DNA of 64,000 nucleotides, from contig JHVA01000001.1 of the NCBI GenBank assembly GCA_000688615.1, positions 4,447,001-4,511,000 of the forward strand, written 5' to 3'. Below, piece by piece: positions 35,491 through 43,949 of this stretch (its first letter is position 1; each line of letters starts with the position of its first letter). The translations under genes and the position numbers were made by a program. The stretch is from Acidobacteriaceae bacterium KBS 146 (GTDB lineage Bacteria > Acidobacteriota > Terriglobia > Terriglobales > Acidobacteriaceae). The notes beneath the pieces were generated by a model. That model did no database searches and was not told the origin of the DNA. It saw only the letters and a list, made by a program, of their open reading frames with translations.

Positions 35491-36258
35491 TTACAGACCT
35501 GTGATGTTGTATCCAGCATCGACATAGGTAATTTCGCCCGTGATGCCGCTCGATAGATCGCTTGCAAGGAAGAGCGCGGCATTTCCGACTTCAAGCTGAT
35601 CGATGTTGCGATGGAGCGGCGCGCGTTCTGTGACGGCGTCGAGGATCTTCGTGAAATCACCGATGCCCCGGGCAGCCAGCGTCTTGATGGGACCGGCAGA
35701 GATGGCGTTCACACGGATATTCTTTGATCCGAGAGATGCGGCAAGGTACCGTACACAGGCCTCAAGAGAGGCCTTGGCCAGTCCCATGACATTGTAGTTA
35801 GGAAAGACCTTGGTCGAGCCGTAGTACGTCAGCGTCATGATGCTGCCGCCTTCTGTCATCAAAGGCATTGCACCTCGCGACACCGCAATCAAGGTGTAGG
35901 AGCTTACATCGTGCGCAATGCGGAAACCTTCGCGGCTTGTGAAAATGAAATCATTTTTGATCTCATCGGCCGGCGCGAATGCTACGGCGTGGACAAGAAT
36001 GTTGAGTTTGCCATACGTCTCTTTCAATGTTGCGAAGAGAGTTTCGATTTCGGCGTCGACTGAGAGGTCGCATTGAAAGGTTTTGGCGGATGCGAGCGAT
36101 CCGGCGAGTTCGTCGGCATCGCGCTTCAGCCGTTCGTTCTGATAACAGATGGCTAGCGTAGCTCCGGCTTCAGAGAGCTTTTGAGCTATGCCCCAGGCGA
36201 TGCTGCGCTTGTTTGCGAGGCCGAAGACGACGGCGACTTTGCCATTGAGATCAATCAT
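35491..36258 (-). CDS. fabI: Enoyl-[acyl-carrier-protein] reductase (NADH)
   Basis: 255-residue short-chain-type reductase for the last step of each fatty acid elongation cycle, and the target of triclosan-like inhibitors. Start MIDLNGKVAVVFGLANKRSI; the open frame upstream is not conserved sequence. FabI hallmarks: GLANKRSIAWGIA, HAVAFAPADE, LTYYGSTKVFPNYNVMGLAK with the Tyr-x6-Lys pair, and a C-terminal DLSSGITGEITYVDAGYN. Confidence 0.95.
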   Translation of the reverse strand: MIDLNGKVAVVFGLANKRSIAWGIAQKLSEAGATLAICYQNERLKRDADELAGSLASAKTFQCDLSVDAEIETLFATLKETYGKLNILVHAVAFAPADEIKNDFIFTSREGFRIAHDVSSYTLIAVSRGAMPLMTEGGSIMTLTYYGSTKVFPNYNVMGLAKASLEACVRYLAASLGSKNIRVNAISAGPIKTLAARGIGDFTKILDAVTERAPLHRNIDQLEVGNAALFLASDLSSGITGEITYVDAGYNITGL

Positions 36259-36420
36259 GTATCCAGCGATTCTCCTGTAAATTTCCCTGCTAAGCATAGC
36301 AGTGTTCCAGAACAAGGATGACGGCGCCTCGGTAAACCACCCCAGGCTAGCCACTTCCTGGACGATGTGCGAGCAGAGAGTGGAGGCAAGAGAGATAGCA
36401 GCGCTTGTTGAATAACTAAA

Positions 36421-36436
36421 CTTATTAGATAATAAG
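36421..36436. promoter_or_regulatory. Fur/PerR-type palindrome upstream of the regulator gene
   Basis: CTTATTA-GA-TAATAAG: two perfect seven-base arms around two central bases, 34 bp before the regulator's ATG. It matches the AT-rich TTAT-type dyads bound by Fur and PerR proteins, so autoregulation is likely. Confidence 0.65.
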
Positions 36437-36469
36437 AATTATCGTTCTTTGGGGAGTACCGAGATTAAT

Positions 36470-36898
36470 ATGCAGGAACCCTCTAATTTCCGCCAACTTT
36501 GTGCCGAACACAGAATCGCTGTCACCCATCAGCGTCAGGTGTTGTACGAAGTGATGCAGGGAATGGAGGGGCATCCGAGTCCGGAAGAAGTCTTTGACCG
36601 TGTGAAAGAGAAGGTTCCTGCGATCTCACTCGCGACGGTTTACAAAAATATTCATCTCTTTATGGAGAGCGGTATCTTCCGCAAGATGAGCGTGCATCAT
36701 GGTTCAGTCCGGGTTGAAATGAATAGTGAAGAGCACCATCATATGGTGTGTTCTCGCTGCAAATCCATCACTGACATCGGGGAAGAGGAACTGGGATTGA
36801 CTTCGAGGCGCCGCCGGCTTTCGGGTGGATTCTTAGTGGAACGGTATGCAGTCGACGTGATTGGCTTGTGTGTGAAATGCCAGCAGGTGGTGAGTTGA
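36470..36898 (+). CDS. Fur-family regulator, PerR-like
   Basis: 142 residues from MQEPSNFRQLCAEHRIAVTH. Winged helix at about 10-85 (SLATVYKNIHLFMESGI), then the dimer domain with the HHHMVCSRC metal site and two CxxC pairs (CSRC, CVKC), which hold a structural zinc. Placement before a peroxiredoxin and AhpD suggests peroxide-responsive PerR rather than iron-responsive Fur. The start was chosen at the ATG; a TTG further upstream is possible. Confidence 0.85.
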   Translation: MQEPSNFRQLCAEHRIAVTHQRQVLYEVMQGMEGHPSPEEVFDRVKEKVPAISLATVYKNIHLFMESGIFRKMSVHHGSVRVEMNSEEHHHMVCSRCKSITDIGEEELGLTSRRRRLSGGFLVERYAVDVIGLCVKCQQVVS

Positions 36899-37261
36899 TC
36901 TCTCAACGGACTCGTCGTCCGGCCAAGCGGTACCGCATCCGCAGGATTTGAAACGTGGGGAATATGTAGCAAGACAATCGTTGAAAAGACATCGAGATTA
37001 CGAAGGGATTGAGTTCGTTGAGCTCAATCTCAATAGAAAATTCTTCGCAAAACGGGCGGCTATTTCTTTGGCACCGGAGGCCTCTTTTTGGGGGTACTTC
37101 CACGGCTGCATTTTGCGGATAAGTCATTTATTTTGATTAACTTGCACCATTTGCAGCGTCGTTAGAATTTGCTAAAATAGGTTATGCGGCTTGAGGGCAA
37201 ATTCTGATGTCGCGAAACCAGAAAAACTAATAATTGCCAACCTCGAGAGGAGTTACTGCAC
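36899..37261. promoter_or_regulatory. Intergenic region with candidate peroxiredoxin promoter
   Basis: 363 bp without a gene. TTGCAG (37151-37156), a 16-base spacer and TAAAAT (37173-37178) make a sigma-70-like promoter. TTAG-N6-CTAA at 37162-37175 overlaps the -10 box and could be a weak regulator site. GAGAGGAG lies before the ATG at 37262. The left 200 bp show nothing recognised. Confidence 0.5.
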
Positions 37262-37801
37262 ATGCTTCAAATTGGAGAAAAGTTTCCTGATTTTGAATTG
37301 ACCGCCACCATCTCAACTGAGAAAGATGAGGCTAAGGCCTTCAAGACAACTACTGGCGACTCCTACCCGGGAAAGTGGAAGCTTTATTTCTTTTGGCCAA
37401 AGGACTTTACCTTTGTGTGTCCGACTGAGATCGCAGCTTTCGGAAAACTGAACGGCGAGTTTGCTGATCGTGACTGCCAAATTCTTGGCGCAAGCACCGA
37501 CAATGAGTACGTTCATGCGGCATGGCGAACACATCACGCCGATCTGAAGGACCTGCCGTTTCCGATGCTCTCGGATATCAAGCGTGATCTTTCCGGCCAG
37601 CTTGGCATCCTGGACGAGAAAGCCGGCGTTGCGCAGCGCGCAACCTTCCTGGTGGATCCAGAGAACATCATTCGCTTCATCTATGTGACGGATCTGTCGG
37701 TGGGTCGTAATCCTCAGGAAGTTCTCAGAGTCCTTGATGCCCTGCAAACGGACGAACTGTGCCCCTGCAACTGGCAGAAGGGCGAGGCAACCATCAGCTA
37801 A
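37262..37801 (+). CDS. Peroxiredoxin (AhpC-type)
   Basis: 179 residues. Peroxidatic Cys53 lies in FTFVCPTEI; Cys167 and Cys169 in ELCPCNW are candidates for the resolving role. Reduces hydrogen and organic peroxides. Pairing with ahpD directly downstream, with a shared hairpin between them, suggests AhpD recycles it. Start MLQIGEKFPDFEL with GAGAGGAG nearby. Confidence 0.93.
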   Translation: MLQIGEKFPDFELTATISTEKDEAKAFKTTTGDSYPGKWKLYFFWPKDFTFVCPTEIAAFGKLNGEFADRDCQILGASTDNEYVHAAWRTHHADLKDLPFPMLSDIKRDLSGQLGILDEKAGVAQRATFLVDPENIIRFIYVTDLSVGRNPQEVLRVLDALQTDELCPCNWQKGEATIS

Positions 37802-37821
37802 CGGTGGTCGGCTGGATAATG

Positions 37822-37853
37822 ACGGCGCGGACGCAGACGTTCGCGCCGTTTTG
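37822..37853 (+). terminator. Terminator-like hairpin between peroxiredoxin gene and ahpD
   Basis: ACGGCGCG (37822-37829) pairs with CGCGCCGT (37842-37849) around a 12-base loop, followed by TTTGTT. It lies 21 bases after the peroxiredoxin stop and 25 before the ahpD start, so it may reduce but not abolish ahpD transcription. Confidence 0.65.
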
Positions 37854-37877
37854 TTGGGGGAAATAGGAGACAAAGAC

Positions 37878-38435
37878 ATGACAATGGAAGATCTGATTAA
37901 TGGCTTGCCTGCTTACGCGAAGGATATGAAGTTGAACTATTCCTCGTTGGTCAAGCAGAATACCGAGCTGACGTTGCACCAGTTGTGGGGAAGCGTGGTG
38001 GCATCGGCCATTGCGACACGGAACCCCGAATTGACCGCTGCGGCAATCGCAGAAGCCGAAGCTGCTGGATTGACGCCCCAGGTTTTGGATGCGGTGAAGG
38101 CGGCGGCTGCGATCATGGGGATGAACAACATCTATTATCGTTTTCATCACCTGACCTCGAATGAAAAATATGCGACGCTTCCCGCGAGGCTTCGAATGAA
38201 TGCCCTGCGCGGACATAGTGTTGATGCGGTGGACTTTGAGCTCTGGTGCCTGGTCGTGAGCGCAGTGAATGCTTGCGAAAAGTGCGTGGACTCTCATGAG
38301 CGTGTGCTTCGCGAGAAAGGCGCTACTGAGGAACTGATCAATGCGGCGATCCGGGTAACGGCGGTCATCCACGCAATCGGAGTTGTCCTTGATTCTGAAA
38401 AGGCTGCACCGACTCCTGCTGCGGTGCTCGCATAA
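37878..38435 (+). CDS. ahpD: Alkylhydroperoxidase AhpD-like protein
   Basis: 185 residues from MTMEDLINGLPAYAKDMK, with AGGAGA seven bases upstream. Carboxymuconolactone-decarboxylase-type fold with the AhpD active site: Cys133-x2-Cys136 in NACEKCVDSHE, with His140 and an upstream Glu (FELWCLV). AhpD passes electrons to AhpC. In-line with the peroxiredoxin gene 76 bp away. Confidence 0.9.
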   Translation: MTMEDLINGLPAYAKDMKLNYSSLVKQNTELTLHQLWGSVVASAIATRNPELTAAAIAEAEAAGLTPQVLDAVKAAAAIMGMNNIYYRFHHLTSNEKYATLPARLRMNALRGHSVDAVDFELWCLVVSAVNACEKCVDSHERVLREKGATEELINAAIRVTAVIHAIGVVLDSEKAAPTPAAVLA

Positions 38436-38445
38436 GCCTGATGGA

Positions 38446-38485
38446 GCAACAATGAAGGTGCGGAAACCCGCGCCTTCATTGTTGC
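38446..38485. terminator. 18-bp hairpin between ahpD and the M28 peptidase gene
   Basis: A stem of 18 base pairs (38446-38463 with 38468-38485; one wobble pair) and an AAAC loop, directly abutting the peptidase stop codon. It lies between convergent genes, so it is probably a bidirectional terminator. Confidence 0.7.
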
Positions 38486-38487
38486 AG

Positions 38488-39549
38488 CTAGTGTTTCGCA
38501 CCTGGCGGATTGAGTTTGGGATCGCCTCCCGGTTTCCATTCGGGTTTGAAGTCGGAGTTGGCCAGCCAACGGATCGGTGCAGTCATAGAGGCGATCGCGT
38601 TAGTCATATGCTCAAAGTCGATGGTGCGGATCTCGTCTGAAGTCTTGTGATAATCGTGATGGAGGCCGAAGCTGGACACGGTGTGAGCGATGATTCCTTG
38701 CTGGGCGAGAGCGTAGTTATCCGATCTCTGAAAAAAATGTTCTTTGGGATGCGGGTCGTCGACAAGATGGGCTCCGTGCCGGACGAGTTCCTTGCCGAGA
38801 TTGGATCGGTTGAATCCAGTGAGCCAGAGTGTACCGGCAGGAACGGAAGAATCCGGGCGTCCAATCATCTCGAACTCAAGATTGGCAACAATCTCTGAAA
38901 GCGGCACCGGAGGATTGGCGAGAAAGGTGTGGTTTCCATATCCACCGATCTCCTCGGATCCGAAGAGTGCGAAGACAATTGTGCGTTGCGGGCGCCTTCC
39001 AGTCGCCAGAAGATGCGCGAGCGTGAGTACAGCTGTGGTACCCGAAGCGTCATCGTCGGCCCCGTTGTAGATGAAGTCACCTTTTTGAGTGAGCGCTGTA
39101 CCAAGATGATCGAGATGTGCAGTAAGAAGGATGACTTCGTCCGGTCTGGAACTGCCACGAAGAACTCCGACAGCGTTCCAGGTCTCTGTACGCGGCGTGT
39201 TTTCAAATTTCGAGAGGTATTGCTTCAAGCGCTCTGGAAGCGGATCAGGGAGAGCTGCCTTCTGAATGTAGGTGCGATTGTTGCCACCCGGTTCAAGTCC
39301 GAGCATCTGAAACTGCGAAGCTGCGAAAAGAGCAGCAATATGTTCATCACGTGTGGCTGAGCCGCGCCCGTGCAACTCGTCACTGGCAAGGAAGTTCATG
39401 TCGGCGCGAACTTCCTGATCCAGAGATGAGTTTGTTGATGCCGTTTTTTGAGGGAGAGAGTCGAAGGAATGGGCAGTTTCCTGACCAGTTATCAAAAAAA
39501 AACAGAGGAATGCTGTAGTGCAGGAAAATCGGCGTACGGCTTCTGGCAT
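38488..39549 (-). CDS. Secreted M28-family zinc peptidase
   Basis: 353 residues with an N-terminal signal region (about 1-30). M28 metal ligands are recognisable: TAHLDHLG, GADDDASGTTAVLTLAHLL, FALFGSEEIGGYG and a later GLHHDYHKTSDE. Predicted exported aminopeptidase or carboxypeptidase acting on periplasmic or outside peptides. Convergent with ahpD. Confidence 0.92.
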   Translation of the reverse strand: MPEAVRRFSCTTAFLCFFLITGQETAHSFDSLPQKTASTNSSLDQEVRADMNFLASDELHGRGSATRDEHIAALFAASQFQMLGLEPGGNNRTYIQKAALPDPLPERLKQYLSKFENTPRTETWNAVGVLRGSSRPDEVILLTAHLDHLGTALTQKGDFIYNGADDDASGTTAVLTLAHLLATGRRPQRTIVFALFGSEEIGGYGNHTFLANPPVPLSEIVANLEFEMIGRPDSSVPAGTLWLTGFNRSNLGKELVRHGAHLVDDPHPKEHFFQRSDNYALAQQGIIAHTVSSFGLHHDYHKTSDEIRTIDFEHMTNAIASMTAPIRWLANSDFKPEWKPGGDPKLNPPGAKH

Positions 39550-39611
39550 GCCGGCGATTATAGATGAGGGTATCGTTGAGTCATCGGCACATGATGAGGA
39601 ACGGGTTCGGC

Positions 39612-40745
39612 ATGGGATGGAGAAGAGATAGGTACCAGGAGATCCGAATCCTGGCTTTGACAGGAATGCTGGCTTTGACAGGTTGTGGCGATTTTTTTGT
39701 CCCTCCGGATAAGAGCGGGGGTGGAGGCGGTGGAGGAACCGGGACCGCCCGTGTTTATGTCGCGAATGCCACTACTGGTTCGATCGCCGGGTTCACGATT
39801 GGAACCGGAAAACTGACGGCCGTTCCCAACTCCCCAGTAGCTCTCGGGTTTGCACCGGTAGCAGTCGTTGTCTCTCCGAATAATGGATATCTTTACGTAG
39901 CGGGATCCACCTCCATTAACGTCTACGCCATCAACACAGATGGCTCATTGACGGCGAAGAACAACGGCGTGCTGATCTCTGTGGCATCGCTGGACGTATC
40001 TCCGGATGGGAAGTGGCTCTTTGGTCTTGATCTGATACAAAACATAGTCGATGAATTTCAAATCGACGCTTCTTCGGGTGGGTTGACGCCTGTCGCTACA
40101 CCGGGATACGACGCGTTGAATGGCAATATCGTCCCCCAGATGGTCAAAGTCTCTCCATTAGGGAATCTTGTTTTTTGTGCCCTTGGGACTGGAGGCGATA
40201 GGGTTTTCACCCTGGACACAGCCACCGGCACTTTGAAATACAGTGGTCAAGCGCTAACGTTCGACTCCGCGACCACAAGCGACAACGCTCTTGCCGTAGA
40301 CAGTACGGGCTCCTATCTCTATATCGCTCGCAGCGGAACAAACGGTGGAGTCGCGGCCTATTCGATCGGAGCTGGGGGTGTTCTGAACGCAATCGCAGGA
40401 TCGCCTTTTAGAGCTGGAAGCCGTCCGTTTTCGATCTTATTGGATAAGACTGGTAAGTATCTCTATGTCGCAAACCGAACTGACAGTACGGTATCCGGGT
40501 ATTCGATTGGTACGGGATCGGCTTTGACAGCGGTCTCGGGCTCGCCATTCAGTAGCGGGCAGCAGGTGAATACGTTAGGTCTTGATCCAGGGGGGACGTA
40601 CTTACTGGCGGGAGCAAACGGCGGCAATCCGGATCTCTCGATGTATAGTTTCGATGCCAGTTCTCCCGGCAAACTGAATCTAGCGACAAGCGCCGCAACA
40701 GATACCGATCCTGCAGGAGTTGTGGCTATCGCTGTCACCCACTAG
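39612..40745 (+). CDS. Beta-propeller lipoprotein (lactonase-like)
   Basis: 377 residues from MGWRRDRYQEIRILALTG. The lipobox LALTGC gives a lipid-attached Cys, followed by a Gly-rich linker. The rest is seven or so repeats of the form ...LYVANATTGSIAGFTIGTGKL... and GKYLYVANRTDSTVSGYSIG, the pattern of 6-phosphogluconolactonase-like YncE/lactonase propellers. Other starts (39564, 39591) are open; this one has AGGAA ten bases upstream. Function unknown. Confidence 0.8.
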   Translation: MGWRRDRYQEIRILALTGMLALTGCGDFFVPPDKSGGGGGGGTGTARVYVANATTGSIAGFTIGTGKLTAVPNSPVALGFAPVAVVVSPNNGYLYVAGSTSINVYAINTDGSLTAKNNGVLISVASLDVSPDGKWLFGLDLIQNIVDEFQIDASSGGLTPVATPGYDALNGNIVPQMVKVSPLGNLVFCALGTGGDRVFTLDTATGTLKYSGQALTFDSATTSDNALAVDSTGSYLYIARSGTNGGVAAYSIGAGGVLNAIAGSPFRAGSRPFSILLDKTGKYLYVANRTDSTVSGYSIGTGSALTAVSGSPFSSGQQVNTLGLDPGGTYLLAGANGGNPDLSMYSFDASSPGKLNLATSAATDTDPAGVVAIAVTH

Positions 40746-40907
40746 GCGGGGTGCTCGAAGCGGTAACTGCATCGGATTTTGCCCTTCTCTTAGGGAAAGC
40801 CCCTCGCACCTGTCGGTAATAATGGAGGAAGACACAGCCTTATAGGCGTCGGGAGTTCCTGGACTATCTTTTTCCCCTTTGAAAGCATCGGTAAGCCGCG
40901 ACAGCAC

Positions 40908-42092
40908 ATGGGCATTGCTTCGCTTCGAGCTCTTGTCCTGAGCGGAGCCTTGCTGATATGTCTCGGAGGCTGTTCTAAACTTCGGCCCAAACCTGAGAGT
41001 CAGTATGTATACGTAACGGCCAAGCAGACGTTTCTGCGCGATCGTGTGGCCGCCGTTTCAAACCGCACCGGGACTGTAGAAAACGGAAACAGGCTCGAAA
41101 TTCTCGAGAAGGGTCGCCGGTTTTTGAGAGTTCGCACGGAGAAAGGCGAGACGGGGTGGATCGACGAAAAAGCTGTGGTCACCCAGGACGTCTTTGACGA
41201 GTTTGAAGCGTTGAAGCGGGGTCACGGCCAGGATCCGGTGATCGCAAGTGGTGTCGTTCGCGACGATGTTTACCTGCATACCAAGCCAGGCCGCGATTCG
41301 GATCGCCTGTTCCGCCTGGCCGAGGGTGAAAAGCTGAGACTGTTGCGTCGTGCAACGCTCCCAAAGCCGCTGCCTCCTGGACAACGCCTGACAAAACCAT
41401 CCACGACCACACCAAAGACCGCTTCTGCGACAACTTCGACCGAAGCCGAAGAGACGCCGCTACCTCCTGTGATGGAAGACTGGTGGCTGGTGCGAGATTC
41501 AAAGGGTGACACGGGCTGGCTTTATAGCCGAATGATGGATGTCGATGTCCCGGACGCCATCATGCGCTACTCGGAAGGGCAGCGAATTGTAGGAGCTTAC
41601 ATCCTTACAAAGGTGAATGATCCGGAGGCGCCCCAGGATGACAAAGATGTTCCCGTCTACGTAACGGTGCTCAGCCCTTATAAGGCCGGTCTTCCCTACG
41701 ATTTCGATCAGGTACGGGTCTTTACCTGGAACATCAAGAAACATCGCTATGAGACGGGTTTCCGGGAGCGCAATATTGAAGGGTACCTGCCGGTAGAGAT
41801 CAGGACGGCGAAGGATCCCTTTGGGAAGGCTCCAACCTCGATGGCTGAGGCGCCCACCTTTAGCTATAAGGTTTTGTCTGCAGAGGCGCCAGTGGTCATT
41901 CCTGATCCGATTACTGGAGCGATTGTTCCAACTAAGACGAATCTGAAGACGTACCGTTTGGAAGGGAATCTGATCCGCCGAGTCGTCGATCCTAGCATCC
42001 CATCCCCGATGGATGCACACCCGGAGCCGGTGCCGGAGAAAAAGAAGAAAGCGCTGAGGTCTTCATCTCCGAAGAGCCGCCGGCGACGCTAA
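40908..42092 (+). CDS. Lipoprotein with two bacterial SH3 domains
   Basis: 394 residues. Signal peptide with lipobox (LLICLGGC, Cys22). Two SH3b-type segments: about 34-90 (VYVTAKQTFLRDRVAAVS ... RVRTEKGETGWIDEKAV), and 115-210 (GVVRDDVYLHTKPGRDSDRL ... WWLVRDSKGDTGWLYSRMM) interrupted by a Thr/Pro linker. The C-terminus is very basic (KKKKALRSSSPKSRRRR). Probably a cell-wall-binding envelope protein. Confidence 0.82.
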   Translation: MGIASLRALVLSGALLICLGGCSKLRPKPESQYVYVTAKQTFLRDRVAAVSNRTGTVENGNRLEILEKGRRFLRVRTEKGETGWIDEKAVVTQDVFDEFEALKRGHGQDPVIASGVVRDDVYLHTKPGRDSDRLFRLAEGEKLRLLRRATLPKPLPPGQRLTKPSTTTPKTASATTSTEAEETPLPPVMEDWWLVRDSKGDTGWLYSRMMDVDVPDAIMRYSEGQRIVGAYILTKVNDPEAPQDDKDVPVYVTVLSPYKAGLPYDFDQVRVFTWNIKKHRYETGFRERNIEGYLPVEIRTAKDPFGKAPTSMAEAPTFSYKVLSAEAPVVIPDPITGAIVPTKTNLKTYRLEGNLIRRVVDPSIPSPMDAHPEPVPEKKKKALRSSSPKSRRRR

Positions 42093-42147
42093 CGCACCTC
42101 TTTGTTGAAATTGAGCGGAGTAAATCTAATTACGACTGAAGTGCAGT

Positions 42148-43305
42148 TTAGGCGTAGAAGGCACGAATCGCTGCTACGACTGTCTCTTGCTCGTCTGCAC
42201 GCAGCTCAGGGTAAATAGGCAAGGCAAGGACCTCTTCTGCCGCCTGCTCGCTGATGGGAAAGTCTCCGGATCGGTAGCCGAGTCCCGACAGACTGGTCTG
42301 CAGGTGCAGCGGAAGGGGATAGTAAATCTCACTTCCTATCTTGCGATCAGCGAGATGCTCCCGAAGAGAATCTCGACGGGGTGCGCGTATCGTGTATTGA
42401 TGAAAGACGTGGGTGGCGCGCGGATCCGTGTAGGGTAAAACAACTCCTTCCGTAGTCGTCGAGCCCACAAGTTTAGCTTTATTGAATAACTCGTCGTATC
42501 GGTGCGCAATCTGTCGACGCTGTTCGTTCCAGCGAGAAAGATGTCGCAGCTTCACTTCAAGAACTGCGGCCTGAAGGGAATCCAGACGCGAGTTCCAGCC
42601 TACCTCGTCATGGAAGTAGCGGCGACGCATTCCATGCGAACGCAAGACTCGTGCGTGTTCGTCAAATTGAAGGGAATTGGTTGTTACCAGACCCGCATCT
42701 CCGAATGCACTCAGGTTCTTGGTGGGATAGAAACTGAATGCGGCGAGATCTCCCAGGCTGCCTGCATTTTTCCCCTCCCAGGCGGCTCCAAATGCCTGTG
42801 CGGCGTCCTCAATGAGGAGTACGCCATATCGTTGCTGTAATGTGCGAAAAGCATCCCAGTTTGCGCACTGGCCATAGAGATGGACCGGAATTACAGCCTT
42901 ACTCCCGGTTCCGCGGTGGGACTCGAGAACCTCCTGCACCGCTTCGGCTGACAAATTGAAGGTCAACGGGTCGATATCCGCCAGCAAGGGTTGTGCACCA
43001 CAGCGCAGGATAGAGCTAACGGATGCAAAAAAGCTGAAGGGTGTCGTGATGACGCCATCACCTGGCCCTATGTTGGCGGAAGCAAGACTGAGCCAGAGCG
43101 CGTCAGTGCCGCTGGCGCACCCGATGGCGTAAGTGGCGTGACAGGCATCTGCGGCAGCCGTTTCAAAGGATTCAACGGCGGGACCAAGTACAAATTTCTG
43201 GGAGGCGCAGACCTGCTCGATTGCGGCGAGGACTTCCTCGCGGATCTCGTTATATTGCCGGGAGAAGTCCAACATGGGTACGGGTTGAAGGGTTTCGAGC
43301 GCCAC
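42148..43305 (-). CDS. DegT/DnrJ/EryC1 sugar aminotransferase family protein
   Basis: PLP-dependent enzyme of nucleotide-sugar or cell-surface polysaccharide synthesis, about 385 residues. PLP site: FYPTKNLSAFGDAG with the Schiff-base Lys; also GCASGTDALWLSLASANIGP and LIEDAAQAFGA. The longer open frame upstream is not protein-like, so a GTG at 43303-43305 or the ATG ten codons later (MLDFSRQYNEIREE) is the real start. No other sugar genes lie nearby, so the product is unknown. Confidence 0.88.
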   Translation of the reverse strand: MALETLQPVPMLDFSRQYNEIREEVLAAIEQVCASQKFVLGPAVESFETAAADACHATYAIGCASGTDALWLSLASANIGPGDGVITTPFSFFASVSSILRCGAQPLLADIDPLTFNLSAEAVQEVLESHRGTGSKAVIPVHLYGQCANWDAFRTLQQRYGVLLIEDAAQAFGAAWEGKNAGSLGDLAAFSFYPTKNLSAFGDAGLVTTNSLQFDEHARVLRSHGMRRRYFHDEVGWNSRLDSLQAAVLEVKLRHLSRWNEQRRQIAHRYDELFNKAKLVGSTTTEGVVLPYTDPRATHVFHQYTIRAPRRDSLREHLADRKIGSEIYYPLPLHLQTSLSGLGYRSGDFPISEQAAEEVLALPIYPELRADEQETVVAAIRAFYA

Positions 43306-43552
43306 TCGATCATGGTAAATCGTTATGCCGGCATTAGAGTCCCTGCGACACTTTGCTGCGTCTAACTCCCTATGAAGCGAAAATTGCTTCCTTATGGGGC
43401 CCGCCTCAGGTTGAAAAATGTGGTGGATGCTCGTATCGTGGAACCTCTTAGCTTCATGTTCAGCAGGACGGCTCTCTGTGCGTTCGACTGAAGGGCTTGA
43501 AGTTTGGCGGAATGTTTGATTTTGGAAATTTACCCTTAAGGAGATCGGCACC

Positions 43553-43891
43553 ATGGATTCAAAGCCGGCACAGAATATTCAGGATACTTTTCTCAACACA
43601 GTCCGAAAGGACAAGAGCCCCATCACGATCTATCTCGTGAGCGGGGTAAAGCTGACGGGAAAGATCCGTTCATTCGATAAATACTCGGTTCTTCTGGAAA
43701 ACAACAGCCAGGAACAGTTGATCTTCAAGCATGCCATCTCCACGGTAGTCAGTGGACGCATGGGAGGAGGTCATGGAGAGCCCAAGACAGACCTTCGAAC
43801 ATCAGCTCCACAACAGTCGACTTCTGGGGGAAGCTCCGCAGCAGCAGCGTCTAATGTTGCCGAGGTTGCAGGCGCTTCACCTGTTCGCTGA
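43553..43891 (+). CDS. hfq: RNA chaperone Hfq
   Basis: 112 residues. Sm1 and Sm2 motifs occupy about 8-70: [41 protein letters not shown] and [13 protein letters not shown] Thr/Ser/Ala/Gly-rich disordered tail follows. Binds small RNAs and mRNAs as a hexamer. AAGGAGA lies ten bases before the ATG. Followed by hflX 58 bp later, a conserved gene pair. Confidence 0.96.
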   Translation: MDSKPAQNIQDTFLNTVRKDKSPITIYLVSGVKLTGKIRSFDKYSVLLENNSQEQLIFKHAISTVVSGRMGGGHGEPKTDLRTSAPQQSTSGGSSAAAASNVAEVAGASPVR

Positions 43892-43949
43892 GTTCCATCC
43901 AGCCGGCGACTCTCAAGGTTCTTTCTAAGAACTTCACTAAGATTCCCGG

